Notes under the pieces: generated by a model
Database searches by the model: none
What the model was told of the DNA's origin: nothing
Seen by the model: the letters and a program-made list of their open reading frames with translations, nothing else
Shown here: one piece after another, positions 1-9,360 of the stretch
Numbering within the stretch: the first letter of the stretch is position 1
How the letters are laid out: every line of letters begins with the position of its first letter
Program-made: the position numbers and the translations under genes
Source: Paracoccaceae bacterium
GTDB taxonomy: Bacteria > Pseudomonadota > Alphaproteobacteria > Rhodobacterales > Rhodobacteraceae
DNA: 62,711 nt
Assembly (NCBI GenBank): GCA_021775315.1
Contig: JAJFIC010000057.1
Coordinates: 1-62,711 of the forward strand
Reading direction: 5' to 3'

Positions 1-227
1 CGCGCTGCCACTCTCGCCACCGTAACCGACGTGGCACTAAAACCGCTCGCAAGAATCCAGGCCAGTCGGCCCAGGGCATTGGCAGCTGAGCGGCCCTTCA
101 TGACACCTCCGCCACCGCCACCGACACCGCCGATCCCAAGACCGCCACCTTCAGAACGCTGCAACAAGACGACGCCGATCAGGCCCAGAGCCAGAATCAG
201 GTGAATGACCAGAATGATGTTTTCCAT
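1..227 (-). CDS. secG: Protein translocase subunit SecG (3' end cut by window edge)
   Basis: SecG is the small membrane subunit of the SecYEG preprotein channel. Reading leftward from an ATG at 227, the protein begins MENIILVIHLILALGLIGVV, a first membrane segment. The SecG-typical LLQRSEGGGLG motif follows, then a very glycine-rich stretch and the start of a second hydrophobic segment (RLAWILASGF). The frame stays open to the window edge, so the C-terminus lies outside. The RSEGGGLG signature after one hydrophobic helix makes the call secure despite the truncation. Confidence 0.9.
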   Translation of the reverse strand, partial: MENIILVIHLILALGLIGVVLLQRSEGGGLGIGGVGGGGGGVMKGRSAANALGRLAWILASGFSATSVTVARVAA

Positions 228-324
228 AGATGCGTCCCAGAATTTCGCGTGCGCGATGTCTATTGCAAGTGCGTGGCCTTGTCGATGCCGTTATTTAGGG
301 CGGCGGGGCCATTTCCGCAAGGGC

Positions 325-723
325 TCAATCGCCGATATCATCCATATCGGACTGGCCTGAAATTGCCCGGCGCACATGGCTCCAGGACAATCCGATGCCA
401 AGGACAAAGGACAGACCCACAAGCGTGATCCAGATATTCAGATCGTTGTTGGTCAAAGTCACAAGGCCAAGGTCTATCAGCACCCAAACCCCGGCGGCAA
501 CGATTGCCGATACAAGCCCCATGCCGATCAGGCCGATCGAGCGTAAAGTCGCCCTGAGATAAATGATATATCCGGCCAGCAACAACAAACCGACCAGAAC
601 CGCAACCGCACGCTCTGCGCTGTAGTTCAGTTGCACCCAGGAAAGGTAGCTCCATTTCGTGGGATTGAAGGTCGCGGTCAAAAGGCCAAAGGCAAGGCCC
701 CAACGGAGCAGAAAACCAGTCAT
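325..723 (-). CDS. Small four-helix membrane protein of unknown function (DUF6524-like)
   Basis: The 132-residue protein has four hydrophobic segments, at about residues 5-20, 37-55, 62-84 and 95-113. The loops are short and the tail is polar and acidic (SGQSDMDDIGD). No catalytic motif is visible. From memory it resembles a family of Rhodobacterales membrane proteins catalogued as DUF6524, but the role is unknown. It is encoded just upstream of secG on the same strand and is divergent from purA, with about 160 bp between start codons. The ribosome binding site ahead of the ATG at 723 is weak. Confidence 0.72.
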   Translation of the reverse strand: MTGFLLRWGLAFGLLTATFNPTKWSYLSWVQLNYSAERAVAVLVGLLLLAGYIIYLRATLRSIGLIGMGLVSAIVAAGVWVLIDLGLVTLTNNDLNIWITLVGLSFVLGIGLSWSHVRRAISGQSDMDDIGD

Positions 724-882
724 AATAATATCTCTTGTCGCTTGGTATTTTCGCTTGGTGTTTCGGCGGTTTTTGGCAGATGCCTTGGTGCCTGTCCAGT
801 CCCGCGACGATTTAATGGTTTCACACGGGGCCGGGCGCCGTTATAGGGGCGTTGGTTTTTCGGCAAGTTTGGAAGGGTCCTC

Positions 883-2175
883 ATGGCCAATGTCGTCGTA
901 GTCGGCGCCCAGTGGGGTGACGAAGGTAAAGGCAAAATCGTTGATTGGTTAAGCGAACGCGCTGACGTGATTGCGCGTTTTCAGGGCGGTCACAACGCCG
1001 GGCACACGTTGGTGATTGATGGCGAGGTTTACAAACTGTCGCTGCTGCCTTCGGGAATTGTGCGCGGTGGGAAATTGTCGGTCATCGGCAATGGCGTCGT
1101 GTTGGACCCGTGGCATCTGGTTGGTGAGATCGCCAAGCTTCAGGGGCAAGGTGTTGAAATTTCACCTGAAAACCTGATGATTGCCGAAAATGCACCGCTT
1201 ATTCTGCCCGTGCATGGCGAATTGGATCGCGCCCGCGAGGGGCAAAATTCGGTGGCCAAGATTGGCACCACCGGGCGGGGCATTGGCCCGGCTTATGAAG
1301 ACAAAGTCGGGCGACGTGCCATTCGTGTGGCCGATCTGGCCGACAAGGCGACGCTGGAGCTGAGGGTTGATCGCTTGCTGGTGCATCACGATGCGCTGCG
1401 GCGCGGGCTGGGCATGCCTGAGGTGGATCGGGCCGCGTTGTTGGCAGCGCTGAATGAAATCGCCCCGAAAATCCTGCCATATGCAGCACCGGTTTGGAAA
1501 GTTCTGAACGAAAAGCGCAAGGCCGGTAAGCGTATCTTGTTTGAAGGTGCGCAGGGGTCCTTGCTCGACATTGATTTTGGCACCTATCCGTTTGTAACCT
1601 CGTCTAATGTCATCGCCGGACAGGCCGCGACCGGCACTGGCATGGGGCCGGGCGCGATTGATTTCGTGCTTGGTATCGTCAAGGCCTACACGACGCGGGT
1701 CGGCGAGGGGCCTTTTACGGCGGAACTCGATGATGCCGATGGTCAGCGACTAGGAGAGCGGGGCCATGAATTTGGCACCGTGACCGGGCGCAAACGGCGA
1801 TGCGGCTGGTTTGATGCGGTTCTGGTGCGCCAGACCTGTGCCACGTCTGGCGTGAACGGCATCGCATTTACCAAGCTTGACGTTCTGGACGGGTTTGACG
1901 AGCTGAAAATCTGTGTTGCCTATGAACTGGACGGACAACGACTGGAGTACCTGCCGATTGCAGCGGACCAGCAAGCCAGATGCACCCCGATTTTTGAGAC
2001 GATGTCAGGCTGGTCACAATCGACCGAAGGCGCGCGCAGTTGGGCCGATCTACCGGCCGAGGCGATCAAATATGTCCGTCGGGTCGAAGAATTGATCGAC
2101 TGTCCGGTCGCACTTTTGTCGACCTCGCCAGAGCGCGAAGATACCATTCTTGTCACCGACCCGTTTGCCGACTGA
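883..2175 (+). CDS. purA: Adenylosuccinate synthetase
   Basis: This cytosolic enzyme joins IMP and aspartate, using GTP, to make adenylosuccinate, the first committed step to AMP. The 430-residue length is normal for the family. The GTP-binding GDEGKGK motif is at residues 12-18 with the catalytic Asp13, and GGHNAGHT carries catalytic His41. [14 protein letters not shown] and the TGRKRRCGW region for IMP and aspartate binding are intact. The start at 883 is preceded by a good GGAAGGG ribosome binding site. The stop codon shares one base with the next start codon (TGATG), so the DUF2842 gene is translationally coupled. Confidence 0.98.
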   Translation: MANVVVVGAQWGDEGKGKIVDWLSERADVIARFQGGHNAGHTLVIDGEVYKLSLLPSGIVRGGKLSVIGNGVVLDPWHLVGEIAKLQGQGVEISPENLMIAENAPLILPVHGELDRAREGQNSVAKIGTTGRGIGPAYEDKVGRRAIRVADLADKATLELRVDRLLVHHDALRRGLGMPEVDRAALLAALNEIAPKILPYAAPVWKVLNEKRKAGKRILFEGAQGSLLDIDFGTYPFVTSSNVIAGQAATGTGMGPGAIDFVLGIVKAYTTRVGEGPFTAELDDADGQRLGERGHEFGTVTGRKRRCGWFDAVLVRQTCATSGVNGIAFTKLDVLDGFDELKICVAYELDGQRLEYLPIAADQQARCTPIFETMSGWSQSTEGARSWADLPAEAIKYVRRVEELIDCPVALLSTSPEREDTILVTDPFAD

Positions 2176-2432
2176 TGGCGCTGTCGTACAAAGCCCGTCG
2201 TCGCTGGTCGCTGGTGATCTTGCTGGTCGGATTGCCGCTATACATCATTTTGGCGGTCAATCTGGTGGCCTTGTTCGGGCGTCAGTCAATTCTGGTCGAA
2301 CTGGTGATTTATGTTGTGCTGGGCATCGTCTGGATTTTGCCGTTCAAATCGGTTTTCCGCGGCATAGGTCAGGCCGACCCGGATGCGGCACCCGAAAATG
2401 CGCCCGAAGATGGGCCAAACACCAAGCCCTGA
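2175..2432 (+). CDS. DUF2842 family small membrane protein
   Basis: The 85-residue protein starts [20 protein letters not shown]. It has a positively charged N-terminus, two hydrophobic helices (about 12-34 and 40-58) and an acidic, proline-rich tail. The charge pattern suggests both ends are cytoplasmic. The family is common in alphaproteobacteria and often lies beside purA, but its role is not known. It overlaps the purA stop codon by one base and is closed by a strong hairpin terminator about 20 bp downstream, so purA-DUF2842 is a complete two-gene unit. Confidence 0.85.
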   Translation: MALSYKARRRWSLVILLVGLPLYIILAVNLVALFGRQSILVELVIYVVLGIVWILPFKSVFRGIGQADPDAAPENAPEDGPNTKP

Positions 2433-2449
2433 AAATTCCGACATCTTAA

Positions 2450-2493
2450 AAGATCGGGCGCGCCGCTGCTTATGCAATGGCGCGCCCGTCTTT
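2450..2493 (+). terminator. Rho-independent terminator after purA-DUF2842
   Basis: An inverted repeat pairs AAGATCGGGCGCGCC with GGCGCGCCCGTCTT around a 14-base loop, followed by TTTGTT. The stem has a GC-rich core of ten pairs. It lies between convergent genes and could also stop transcripts arriving on the minus strand. Confidence 0.85.
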
Positions 2494-2520
2494 GTTCGGA
2501 GGGTCGTTTCGTGTCGTGCT

Positions 2521-4773
2521 TTATTCGTTGTAACGCGACGCGATGGAAAACCGCGAGGCTTTGGAAATACCGAACTGGCCGTCCTGCACCCGCAGGATTT
2601 TGCCTTCGCGCAGTAATTTCCCGAACGAGCGTAAACCGGCCTCTTTTGAGTAAGCATCGCCGGTGTTCAGCTTGGCCAGTTTTGACATGACCTGTGCCCG
2701 TGAAAACCGCGATTTACCTTCAACGATCGACGTATAGGCCGCTGATGCTTCCAGCAGGTCGGTCAGATCAAAGGCCCCGATGCGTTCGGCGAAATCCGCA
2801 AAACTGGTCGCGTCCGAAAAGGCGTCTGCAGGGATGCCCTGAATTTCACCTTCGTCATCCGCTGCTTCCGGCGCTGCGTGGAATTCTGGTTTAAGGGCCA
2901 GATTTCCGTCGGTTTCTGCGACTTCCTGCATGGGTTCGGCTGTTTCTTCTTCAAAACCACCGGGAAAACCACCGGGTGCCGGGTCGTTTATGCGCTGTTC
3001 AGAGACCAGAATAAGCGGTGCTTGCTGGATCGCAGCCGCCGCTGGTGCAGGCGCCGGACGCTGGGTTTTGGCCGTTTTCAGACCTTCCAGCCGGGCGCTG
3101 TTCTGTGCACGGCGCAGGTCTTCGCGATAGGCCGCAAGATCGGCAGCCTCGTCGTCGGCGGCCTCGCTATGGGTTGCGGCGACCGATTGACGGCGGACCA
3201 TCTGATCAGCCTCGGTTGCGGCAACGGCGGCCTTTAGCTGGTCGAGCGCATTCATCCGGCGCACCTGTTCAGGTTTGTCCATTTTGGATTGCGTTGTTTC
3301 CAGCAGTCGGTTCAGGGCTTCGTCCTCATGGGCGACATCGCCATTGCGCAACAGATCAGCACGACGACGGCGCGCAGCGGTTTGCGGATCGCTGAGGGCA
3401 CGTTCAACGGCGTCAAGTTCAGCCGTTTCGCTGTCTTGATCGCGGGCATCAAGTGCTGCTTGCAGATCCGCCGCAAGCTCAGCCTCTTGCTCATCAGACA
3501 AAGAGGAATTCGCGGGAATAGGGGTTTCTTTTTCCTGTGCGACTTCTTCCGTCGGTGCGTCCTCAGCAACAGCCTCAACCTCCTCGGCCTCTTGCGCGAT
3601 GGCTGGTTCAGCAACCTCGGCAACAAGGGGTTCGTCCCAGAAATCAACCTCTGGCGCATCAGGCTCGGCTTCTTCAGCGACTGGGTCTTCGGCGACGATA
3701 TCTTGCGCAACCTCGACTTCAGCAGTGGGTTCTTCAGCAGTGGTTTCTTCAACCGCCGGTTCTTCAACCTCAACGTCTTCTGCAATGAATTCTTCGGCCA
3801 TTACTTCTTGCACCGGGTCTTCCTCGGCGACGATTGTGTCGGCAATGATTTCCGCAGCAATAAGTGGTTCCTGATCTGAAACATCATCGACCTCGACCTC
3901 AGCATCGCTGGTTAGCACCAGCGGTTCTGAAATGTCTTCGGCTTCTTCGTCGGCTTCGTCATCGTGGTCTTCAATCCCGGCATCGCGATCTTCTGCGTCG
4001 GTGATCGAGCTTTCGGCCTGTTCGACGTTCTGGCGGATAGCGGCCAGCGTTTCTTCGACCGATTTTTGCGGTGTTACGGCAGGCGGCGGTTGGCGAACTG
4101 CGGCGGCAAGTCCAGCGGCGGAAATTGCCGCTTCGATTGCGTGATCGTCGGCGGTGTCCTGATCCTTGGCGGTGTTATCCTGTCGGCGTGAACTGAAAAA
4201 CGTCAGCGGTGAAGCAGCAGGTTTGGCGGGTTCTTGGTCTGCCAGTGCGGCGTTCACGGCTTGTGAAATCTGATCCGTATCGGGCGGCGTAACAGGTTCA
4301 TCGACGGTCTGATCAAGCTCTGCCTTAAGGGCGGCCATCGGATCGTCATCTGTTTCCGGGGCGTTTCTGGTGGAATCAAACACCAGTTCGTTTTCCGCTG
4401 CCACGTCTAGTGCTGGCGCAGAATCATCGGCCACAACCACGGCTTCAGCCACAGCATCGTCATCCGAAACCTCGGGCGCATCGTCTGGGTCGCCTTGCGG
4501 CACTGCCTGTTCCGGTCGTTCGGCCTGTCGCAGGATGATGCCATCGTCACCGATTTCAGCGTCGACACCTTTGGGATTATTTTCTTGGGCGATACGTGTC
4601 AGGGTTTCAGCGTCAGGCGTCTGCGGGGTTCCACCGAAATACCGGTCCTCAGCAGCCAATTTGCGAAAATACTCCGCCACCATCTGTAATGTGGTGAACG
4701 GATCGTCAAACCCTTCGAGCGTACAGGAGAATGTACCGTAAGTTACGGTCAGAATCTTGCTCGAGGTTACCAT
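2521..4773 (-). CDS. Large acidic low-complexity protein of unknown function
   Basis: This 750-residue protein has three parts. Residues 1-85 are folded-looking and begin MVTSSKILTVTYGTFSCTLEG. Residues about 85-500 are extremely rich in Glu, Asp, Ala and Val, with imperfect repeats of the type EEPTAEVEVAQDIVAEDPVAEE-like blocks. The C-terminal region, about residues 655-750, is compact and basic and could be a small helical or winged-helix domain. There is no signal peptide and no membrane segment. Related Rhodobacterales proteins sometimes carry a CheA-type chemotaxis name, but I see no Hpt, histidine kinase or CheW domain. The conserved ends on an acidic linker suggest a cytoplasmic scaffold or nucleoid/envelope adaptor; that is inference only. 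Confidence 0.8.
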   Translation of the reverse strand: MVTSSKILTVTYGTFSCTLEGFDDPFTTLQMVAEYFRKLAAEDRYFGGTPQTPDAETLTRIAQENNPKGVDAEIGDDGIILRQAERPEQAVPQGDPDDAPEVSDDDAVAEAVVVADDSAPALDVAAENELVFDSTRNAPETDDDPMAALKAELDQTVDEPVTPPDTDQISQAVNAALADQEPAKPAASPLTFFSSRRQDNTAKDQDTADDHAIEAAISAAGLAAAVRQPPPAVTPQKSVEETLAAIRQNVEQAESSITDAEDRDAGIEDHDDEADEEAEDISEPLVLTSDAEVEVDDVSDQEPLIAAEIIADTIVAEEDPVQEVMAEEFIAEDVEVEEPAVEETTAEEPTAEVEVAQDIVAEDPVAEEAEPDAPEVDFWDEPLVAEVAEPAIAQEAEEVEAVAEDAPTEEVAQEKETPIPANSSLSDEQEAELAADLQAALDARDQDSETAELDAVERALSDPQTAARRRRADLLRNGDVAHEDEALNRLLETTQSKMDKPEQVRRMNALDQLKAAVAATEADQMVRRQSVAATHSEAADDEAADLAAYREDLRRAQNSARLEGLKTAKTQRPAPAPAAAAIQQAPLILVSEQRINDPAPGGFPGGFEEETAEPMQEVAETDGNLALKPEFHAAPEAADDEGEIQGIPADAFSDATSFADFAERIGAFDLTDLLEASAAYTSIVEGKSRFSRAQVMSKLAKLNTGDAYSKEAGLRSFGKLLREGKILRVQDGQFGISKASRFSIASRYNE

Positions 4774-4911
4774 TTACTCGTCACTTTCTCCCCCAGCCTT
4801 AGAAGCAATTTACCATGTGTTTTTGTTTCTATCCAAACGATTTCCATCTTTTTAGCTCCAAAACACTACCAAAAAATTGATCTTTGTTCTCGATTCTCGC
4901 ATCAATAGGCG

Positions 4912-5580
4912 ATGATAGAAAAGATTGTTCAAACCGAGCTTGGAATCACGATTATAGGCGCTGGCCGGGTTCGGTCCAAGCAAATCAGCAAAGCCGTGCG
5001 ACTCGCGCCTTATGTTCTGGCGGCGGATGGCGGGTTGGATCAGGCGCTGGAATCGGGGTTGATCCCGGATGCAGTGATCGGTGATCTGGATGGTGTCAGT
5101 GCATCAATGTCGGGCGTTCCGGCAGATCGGCTGCATCGGGTCAGCGAACAGACCAGCACCGACTTTGAAAAATGCCTGTATTCGGTTTCAACGCCTTTAG
5201 TGATCGCGCTGGGTGTGACCGGTTCAAGGTTTGATCACAGTTTGGCGGCGATGAACGCATTGGCGAAATACCCTGACCTGCCGATCATCGTTGTTTCCGG
5301 CAAAGATTTGATATTTCTGTGCCCTTTGGACTTGCGGCTGTCGCTGCCGATTGGAACACGCCTGTCGCTGTTTCCTTTAGCACCGGTTTCGGGCCGTCAG
5401 GTAGGGCTGGAATATCCGATCCGTGATCTGGCGTTTTCGCCTGTCGGGCGGATCGGAACATCGAACCGAACGAAACTGCCCGATATCCATCTGAGGTTTG
5501 ATGCGCCGCATATGTTGGTCATTCTGCCTTGGCGACATCTAAAGGTCGTGACGCGGGCCCTTAGCAGGCCGCGTGGTTGA
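4912..5580 (+). CDS. Thiamine pyrophosphokinase
   Basis: The enzyme transfers pyrophosphate from ATP to thiamine to form thiamine diphosphate. The 222-residue protein shows the family motifs in order: ADGG (38-41), GDLDG (57-61, normally GDLDS), STDFEKCL (82-89) and GVTGSRFDH (101-109). The C-terminal third, which binds thiamine, is less conserved. The start at 4912 has only a weak ribosome binding site (AGGCG). It is divergent from the acidic-protein gene and convergent with sdaA, whose 3' end it overlaps by 20 bp. Confidence 0.9.
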   Translation: MIEKIVQTELGITIIGAGRVRSKQISKAVRLAPYVLAADGGLDQALESGLIPDAVIGDLDGVSASMSGVPADRLHRVSEQTSTDFEKCLYSVSTPLVIALGVTGSRFDHSLAAMNALAKYPDLPIIVVSGKDLIFLCPLDLRLSLPIGTRLSLFPLAPVSGRQVGLEYPIRDLAFSPVGRIGTSNRTKLPDIHLRFDAPHMLVILPWRHLKVVTRALSRPRG

Positions 5581-6934
5581 CGGCCAATCCGCCCAGCGAC
5601 GTCTCTTTATACTTCTCGTTCATATCAAGCCCGGTCTGGCGCATGGTTTCAACGCAGGCATCCAGCGACACCAGATGTTCGCCGTCACCGCGCAGGGCGA
5701 GCGAGGCGGCTGACACCGCCTTGATCGCGCCCAGACCGTTGCGTTCAATGCAGGGCGCCTGAACCAGCCCCATTATCGGATCGCACGTCATGCCCAAATG
5801 ATGCTCTAGCGCGATTTCAGCGGCGTTTTCGACTTGCTTGGGGGTTCCGCCCAAAACCTGACAGAACCCGGCAGCGGCCATCGCGGCGGCTGAACCGACT
5901 TCGCCCTGACACCCAACCTCGGCCCCTGAGATCGAGGCGTTTTGTTTGATTAGTCCACCAACCGCGGCGGCGGCCAAAAGAAAATCGGCGACTTTGCTGG
6001 GTTGGGCGGTTGGCACATGGTCCAGATAATAGCGGATCGTTGCCGGGATCACGCCAGCCGCGCCGTTAGTCGGTGCCGTCACAACCTGACCCCCGGCGGC
6101 ATTTTCTTCGTTCACCGCCATGGCATAGACCGAAATCCAGTCGTTTATGATATGCGGGGCAAATTGGTTTATGCCCTTTTCCGCCTGCAATTGATCATGG
6201 ATCGCCATTGCACGGCGGCGCACGTTCAAACCACCTGGCAGGATACCATCACGCGCGAGGCCGCGTTCGATGCTGTTGTTCATGACCTCCCACACTTTTT
6301 GAATGCCTTGCGACAGTTCAGGGTGGGATTTGGCGGATATTTCATTGTCCCATTTCATCTGGGCAATGGTCTGACCGGATGCTTCGGCCATCGCGATCAT
6401 TTCAGCGCCGTTGCGAAACGGGTAGGGCACGTCGGTCGGGACTTGCGGGCCTTTGTCGCGTGCCAGTTCGGCCTCGGTCAAAACAAAGCCGCCGCCGACG
6501 GAATAATAGGTTTCTTGCAGAATAACATCGCCGGTGCTGTCCAGCGCGTTCAGGATCATGCCGTTGGCGTGGCCCGGCAATATCTGATCATAGTCAAATA
6601 TCAGGTCCTTTTTGGGATTAAACGCAAACTGCGCCAACCCCGGCACGTCGATGGCGCCGGTTTTGGCAAGGTCATCCAAGGTCGCTTCGGCGGCGGCGTT
6701 GTCAAAACTTTCCGGCACGAAACCCGCCAACCCCAGAATGACCGCCCGATCCGTGGCGTGGCCTTTACCGGTAAAGGCAAGCGAGCCATGCAGTGAACAG
6801 CGGATGCGGTGCGCAGTGAAATCGCTGGCGCGCAAAGTGTCCAGAAACCGCGCAGCCGCAACCATCGGCCCCATGGTGTGGGAACTGGACGGGCCGACGC
6901 CCAGTTTAAAGATCTCAAAAATGCTCAGAAACAT
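5561..6934 (-). CDS. sdaA: L-serine ammonia-lyase (single-chain, Fe-S type)
   Basis: This enzyme deaminates L-serine to pyruvate and ammonia with a [4Fe-4S] cluster. The 457-residue protein is the fused alpha/beta form. It opens with MFLSIFEIFKLGVGPSSSHT, the family signature for the N-terminal domain. The cluster cysteines fall in VGCQGEVGSAAAMAA, MTCDPI and PCIERN in the catalytic half. The ATG at 6934 is the only sensible start. The gene is divergent from rpiA across about 190 bp and convergent with thiamine pyrophosphokinase, overlapping it by 20 bp. Confidence 0.96.
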   Translation of the reverse strand: MFLSIFEIFKLGVGPSSSHTMGPMVAAARFLDTLRASDFTAHRIRCSLHGSLAFTGKGHATDRAVILGLAGFVPESFDNAAAEATLDDLAKTGAIDVPGLAQFAFNPKKDLIFDYDQILPGHANGMILNALDSTGDVILQETYYSVGGGFVLTEAELARDKGPQVPTDVPYPFRNGAEMIAMAEASGQTIAQMKWDNEISAKSHPELSQGIQKVWEVMNNSIERGLARDGILPGGLNVRRRAMAIHDQLQAEKGINQFAPHIINDWISVYAMAVNEENAAGGQVVTAPTNGAAGVIPATIRYYLDHVPTAQPSKVADFLLAAAAVGGLIKQNASISGAEVGCQGEVGSAAAMAAAGFCQVLGGTPKQVENAAEIALEHHLGMTCDPIMGLVQAPCIERNGLGAIKAVSAASLALRGDGEHLVSLDACVETMRQTGLDMNEKYKETSLGGLAVNHAAC

Positions 6935-6971
6935 TTGCCGGTCCTGTCCGTCCAGAAATGGGTGTTTCGAC

Positions 6972-6987
6972 GTTTCCTATCGGAAAC
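6972..6987. promoter_or_regulatory. Inverted repeat between sdaA and rpiA, possible operator
   Basis: GTTTCC-TATC-GGAAAC is a perfect 6+6 inverted repeat centred about 45 bp upstream of the sdaA start and about 150 bp upstream of rpiA. Its position would suit a repressor or activator of sdaA. No regulator family is recognisable from the motif alone. Confidence 0.35.
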
Positions 6988-7127
6988 TCGCCCGGCGCAA
7001 TACGTCGAATCCGACTCTCGGGTGGTCAAAACCCGCATGTTGGGTCCGCTGTGCCGATTTCCCCCTCGCAGAGGCGCGCCTTACGCCTTATAAGGTCACG
7101 CAAACAGGCATTTTGGGGGGAGTCGTC

Positions 7128-7916
7128 TTGGTTTCTGATCTATCACCAATTGATACCGCGAAATTCGTATCGGCAAAGCGCGCGCTTGATTATGTCGAAA
7201 GCGGCATGCGGCTTGGCCTCGGGACAGGCTCGACCGCCTCGTGGATGGTGCGCATATTGGGCGAGATGGTCCGCGAAGAAGGCCTAAAGATCGTCGGCGT
7301 GCCGACCTCGGACCGCACGGCGCAGTTGGCCGTGGAATGTGGTATTCCGATTTCGACCCTGAATGACGTTAAATGGCTGGACCTGACGATTGATGGTGCC
7401 GATGAATTTGATGGCAATCTGAACCTGATCAAAGGCGGCGGCGGCGCGCATTTGCAGGAAAAGATCATCGCCACGGCGTCTGACCAGATGGTCGTGATTA
7501 CTGACACTTCTAAAGAGGTCGAAACCCTTGGCGCGTTTCCCTTGCCGGTCGAAGTGGTGTGTTTTGGCTGGGAAACCACCAAGGCCCTGATGGAAGAGGC
7601 ATTGATGAACGTCGATGTCATGGGCACGTCTGCGACCCTAAGGCTGGACCATGACCGGCCTTTTGTCACCGATGAGGGGCATTATATTCTTGATCTTCAC
7701 TTGCGGCGGATTGCTGAACCCAGAAAACTGTCGTTGATCCTAAATCAAATCCCCGGCGTGGTTGAAAACGGGCTTTTCATCGACATATGTGACGTGGTCG
7801 TGATTGGCCACGGTGATGGGCAGGTCGAGGTGCGGGATATCAATTCAGGCACTATAGAACATGAACTTATTGACGTGATCGAACGGGACAACCTGTTTGT
7901 CGATATAGCGGATTAG
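7128..7916 (+). CDS. rpiA: Ribose-5-phosphate isomerase A
   Basis: RpiA interconverts ribose 5-phosphate and ribulose 5-phosphate in the non-oxidative pentose phosphate pathway. I place the start at TTG 7128, giving 262 residues (MVSDLSPIDTAKF), because this matches the family N-terminus and a GGGGGGAG ribosome binding site lies 5-6 bases upstream. The longer open frame to the left is antisense to sdaA and not real. Motifs are GLGTGSTAS (30-38, phosphate binding), DGADEFD (89-95, catalytic acid) and KGGGGAHLQEK (102-112, catalytic lysine). Four bases separate it from gor, so the two genes share a transcript. Confidence 0.95.
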   Translation: MVSDLSPIDTAKFVSAKRALDYVESGMRLGLGTGSTASWMVRILGEMVREEGLKIVGVPTSDRTAQLAVECGIPISTLNDVKWLDLTIDGADEFDGNLNLIKGGGGAHLQEKIIATASDQMVVITDTSKEVETLGAFPLPVEVVCFGWETTKALMEEALMNVDVMGTSATLRLDHDRPFVTDEGHYILDLHLRRIAEPRKLSLILNQIPGVVENGLFIDICDVVVIGHGDGQVEVRDINSGTIEHELIDVIERDNLFVDIAD

Positions 7917-7920
7917 CAAT

Positions 7921-9276
7921 ATGACCTTTGATTATGATCTATTTGTCATCGGGGGCGGCTCTGGTGGGGTTCGCGCCGGGCGATTAACCGCAGCCGAAGG
8001 CCACAAGGTTGGGCTGGCCGAAGAATACCGCATGGGCGGCACCTGTGTCATCCGTGGTTGCGTGCCGAAAAAGCTGATGGTTTACGCGTCGGGATTTGCT
8101 GACGGGTTTGAGGACGCCGCCGGTTTTGGCTGGACGGTCGGGGAAACCTCGTTTGACTGGGGCAAATTCATCAAGGCAAAAGACGCGGAAATCAATCGGC
8201 TGGAGGGTATTTACCGCAGCAATCTGGGCAATACAGGCGTTGAAATATTTGACGCCCGCGCCGTGCTGGTTGATGCCCATACGGTCAAACTGTCGACCGG
8301 GCAGACCTTTACCGCCAAGCATATTCTTGTGGCCGTGGGTGGCGCCCCGTTTGTGCCGACTATTCCGGGTGCCGAACATGTCATCACGTCAAACGAGATT
8401 TTTGATCTTAAGGTCCAGCCCAAACGCCTGCTGATCGTTGGCGGCGGTTACATCGCTTGCGAATTTGCCGGCATTCTGAACGGGCTTGGCACGGCGGTTA
8501 CGCAGTTTTATCGCGGCGCGCAAATCCTGCGCGGTTTTGACGACGAAGTGCGCGGCCATGTGGCCGATGAAATGATCGCGCGTGGCATCAATTTACATGT
8601 GGGCACGGATGTGACTGCGGTTGAGAAAACCAAAACAGGTTTGCTGGTCAAATGCACCAATGGTTCGGAAACCGAAGTGGATCAGGTGCTTTATGCCACG
8701 GGCCGGGTTCCGGCGACAACGGGTCTGGGACTGGAAGACGCGGGCGTTCTGGTTGGGCGTCGCGGTGAAATCACGGTTGATGAGTGGTCGCAAACCAACC
8801 TGCCGTCGATCTATGCCGTTGGCGATGTCACAGACCGCGTGGCCCTGACACCGGTGGCAATCCGCGAAGGGGCGGCATTTGTCGAAACAGTGTTCAAGGC
8901 AAATCCGACCAAAGCCGATCACGAAGACATCCCGACCGCCGTTTTCACCCAACCTGAAATCGGCACTGTTGGCCTAAGCGAAGAAGACGCGCGGGATCTG
9001 GAAGTGATCGAGGTTTACCGATCCGCCTTTCGCCCGATGATGCATATTCTGGCCGGGCGATCCGAACGGATGCTGATCAAAATGATCGTCAGCCAGAAAA
9101 CCCGCCGGGTCATGGGCGTGCATATCGTCGGCCATGCAGCGGCAGAGATGATCCAAATGGTCGGGATCGCGATCAAAATGGGCGCAACCAAGGAAGATTT
9201 TGACCGTACAATGGCACTTCATCCATCAGCGGCAGAAGAATTAGTAACAATGAAAGAGCCCGTACGCGTCGGATAG
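7921..9276 (+). CDS. gor: Glutathione reductase (NADPH)
   Basis: This FAD-dependent disulfide reductase regenerates glutathione from its oxidised form with NADPH. The 451-residue protein has the FAD motif GGGSGG (11-16), the redox-active pair Cys42/Cys47 in GGTCVIRGCVPKK, a second Rossmann motif GGGYIACEFAG for NADPH, the ATGRVP region, the AVGDVTD FAD motif, and a C-terminal HPSAAEE carrying the catalytic His-Glu pair of the dimer interface. Coupling to rpiA makes sense because the pentose phosphate pathway supplies NADPH. A mercuric or lipoamide-type reductase is unlikely given the CVIRGC motif. Confidence 0.95.
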   Translation: MTFDYDLFVIGGGSGGVRAGRLTAAEGHKVGLAEEYRMGGTCVIRGCVPKKLMVYASGFADGFEDAAGFGWTVGETSFDWGKFIKAKDAEINRLEGIYRSNLGNTGVEIFDARAVLVDAHTVKLSTGQTFTAKHILVAVGGAPFVPTIPGAEHVITSNEIFDLKVQPKRLLIVGGGYIACEFAGILNGLGTAVTQFYRGAQILRGFDDEVRGHVADEMIARGINLHVGTDVTAVEKTKTGLLVKCTNGSETEVDQVLYATGRVPATTGLGLEDAGVLVGRRGEITVDEWSQTNLPSIYAVGDVTDRVALTPVAIREGAAFVETVFKANPTKADHEDIPTAVFTQPEIGTVGLSEEDARDLEVIEVYRSAFRPMMHILAGRSERMLIKMIVSQKTRRVMGVHIVGHAAAEMIQMVGIAIKMGATKEDFDRTMALHPSAAEELVTMKEPVRVG

Positions 9277-9360
9277 GCACGTGGGTTGAAATCTTTGCAC
9301 TTTGCCCCCAATTGGCGGTACAAGCGCATGCAGCAGGTCTTGAGGAAGGACAGCAATCAA

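Noticed and set aside
3289-4191. Several open frames on the plus strand opposite the acidic protein
   Set aside because: They mirror the repetitive Glu/Ala codons of the real gene, have biased Ser/Phe-rich composition, and lack ribosome binding sites.
6002-6796. 264-codon frame antisense to sdaA
   Set aside because: It lies wholly within a complete conserved gene and has no domain features.
6612-7127. Upstream extension of rpiA
   Set aside because: It reads antisense through sdaA; the family N-terminus and ribosome binding site point to TTG 7128.
6935-7127. Possible tRNA near a TCGAATCC sequence
   Set aside because: No acceptor or anticodon stem can be formed; the match to a T-loop is accidental.
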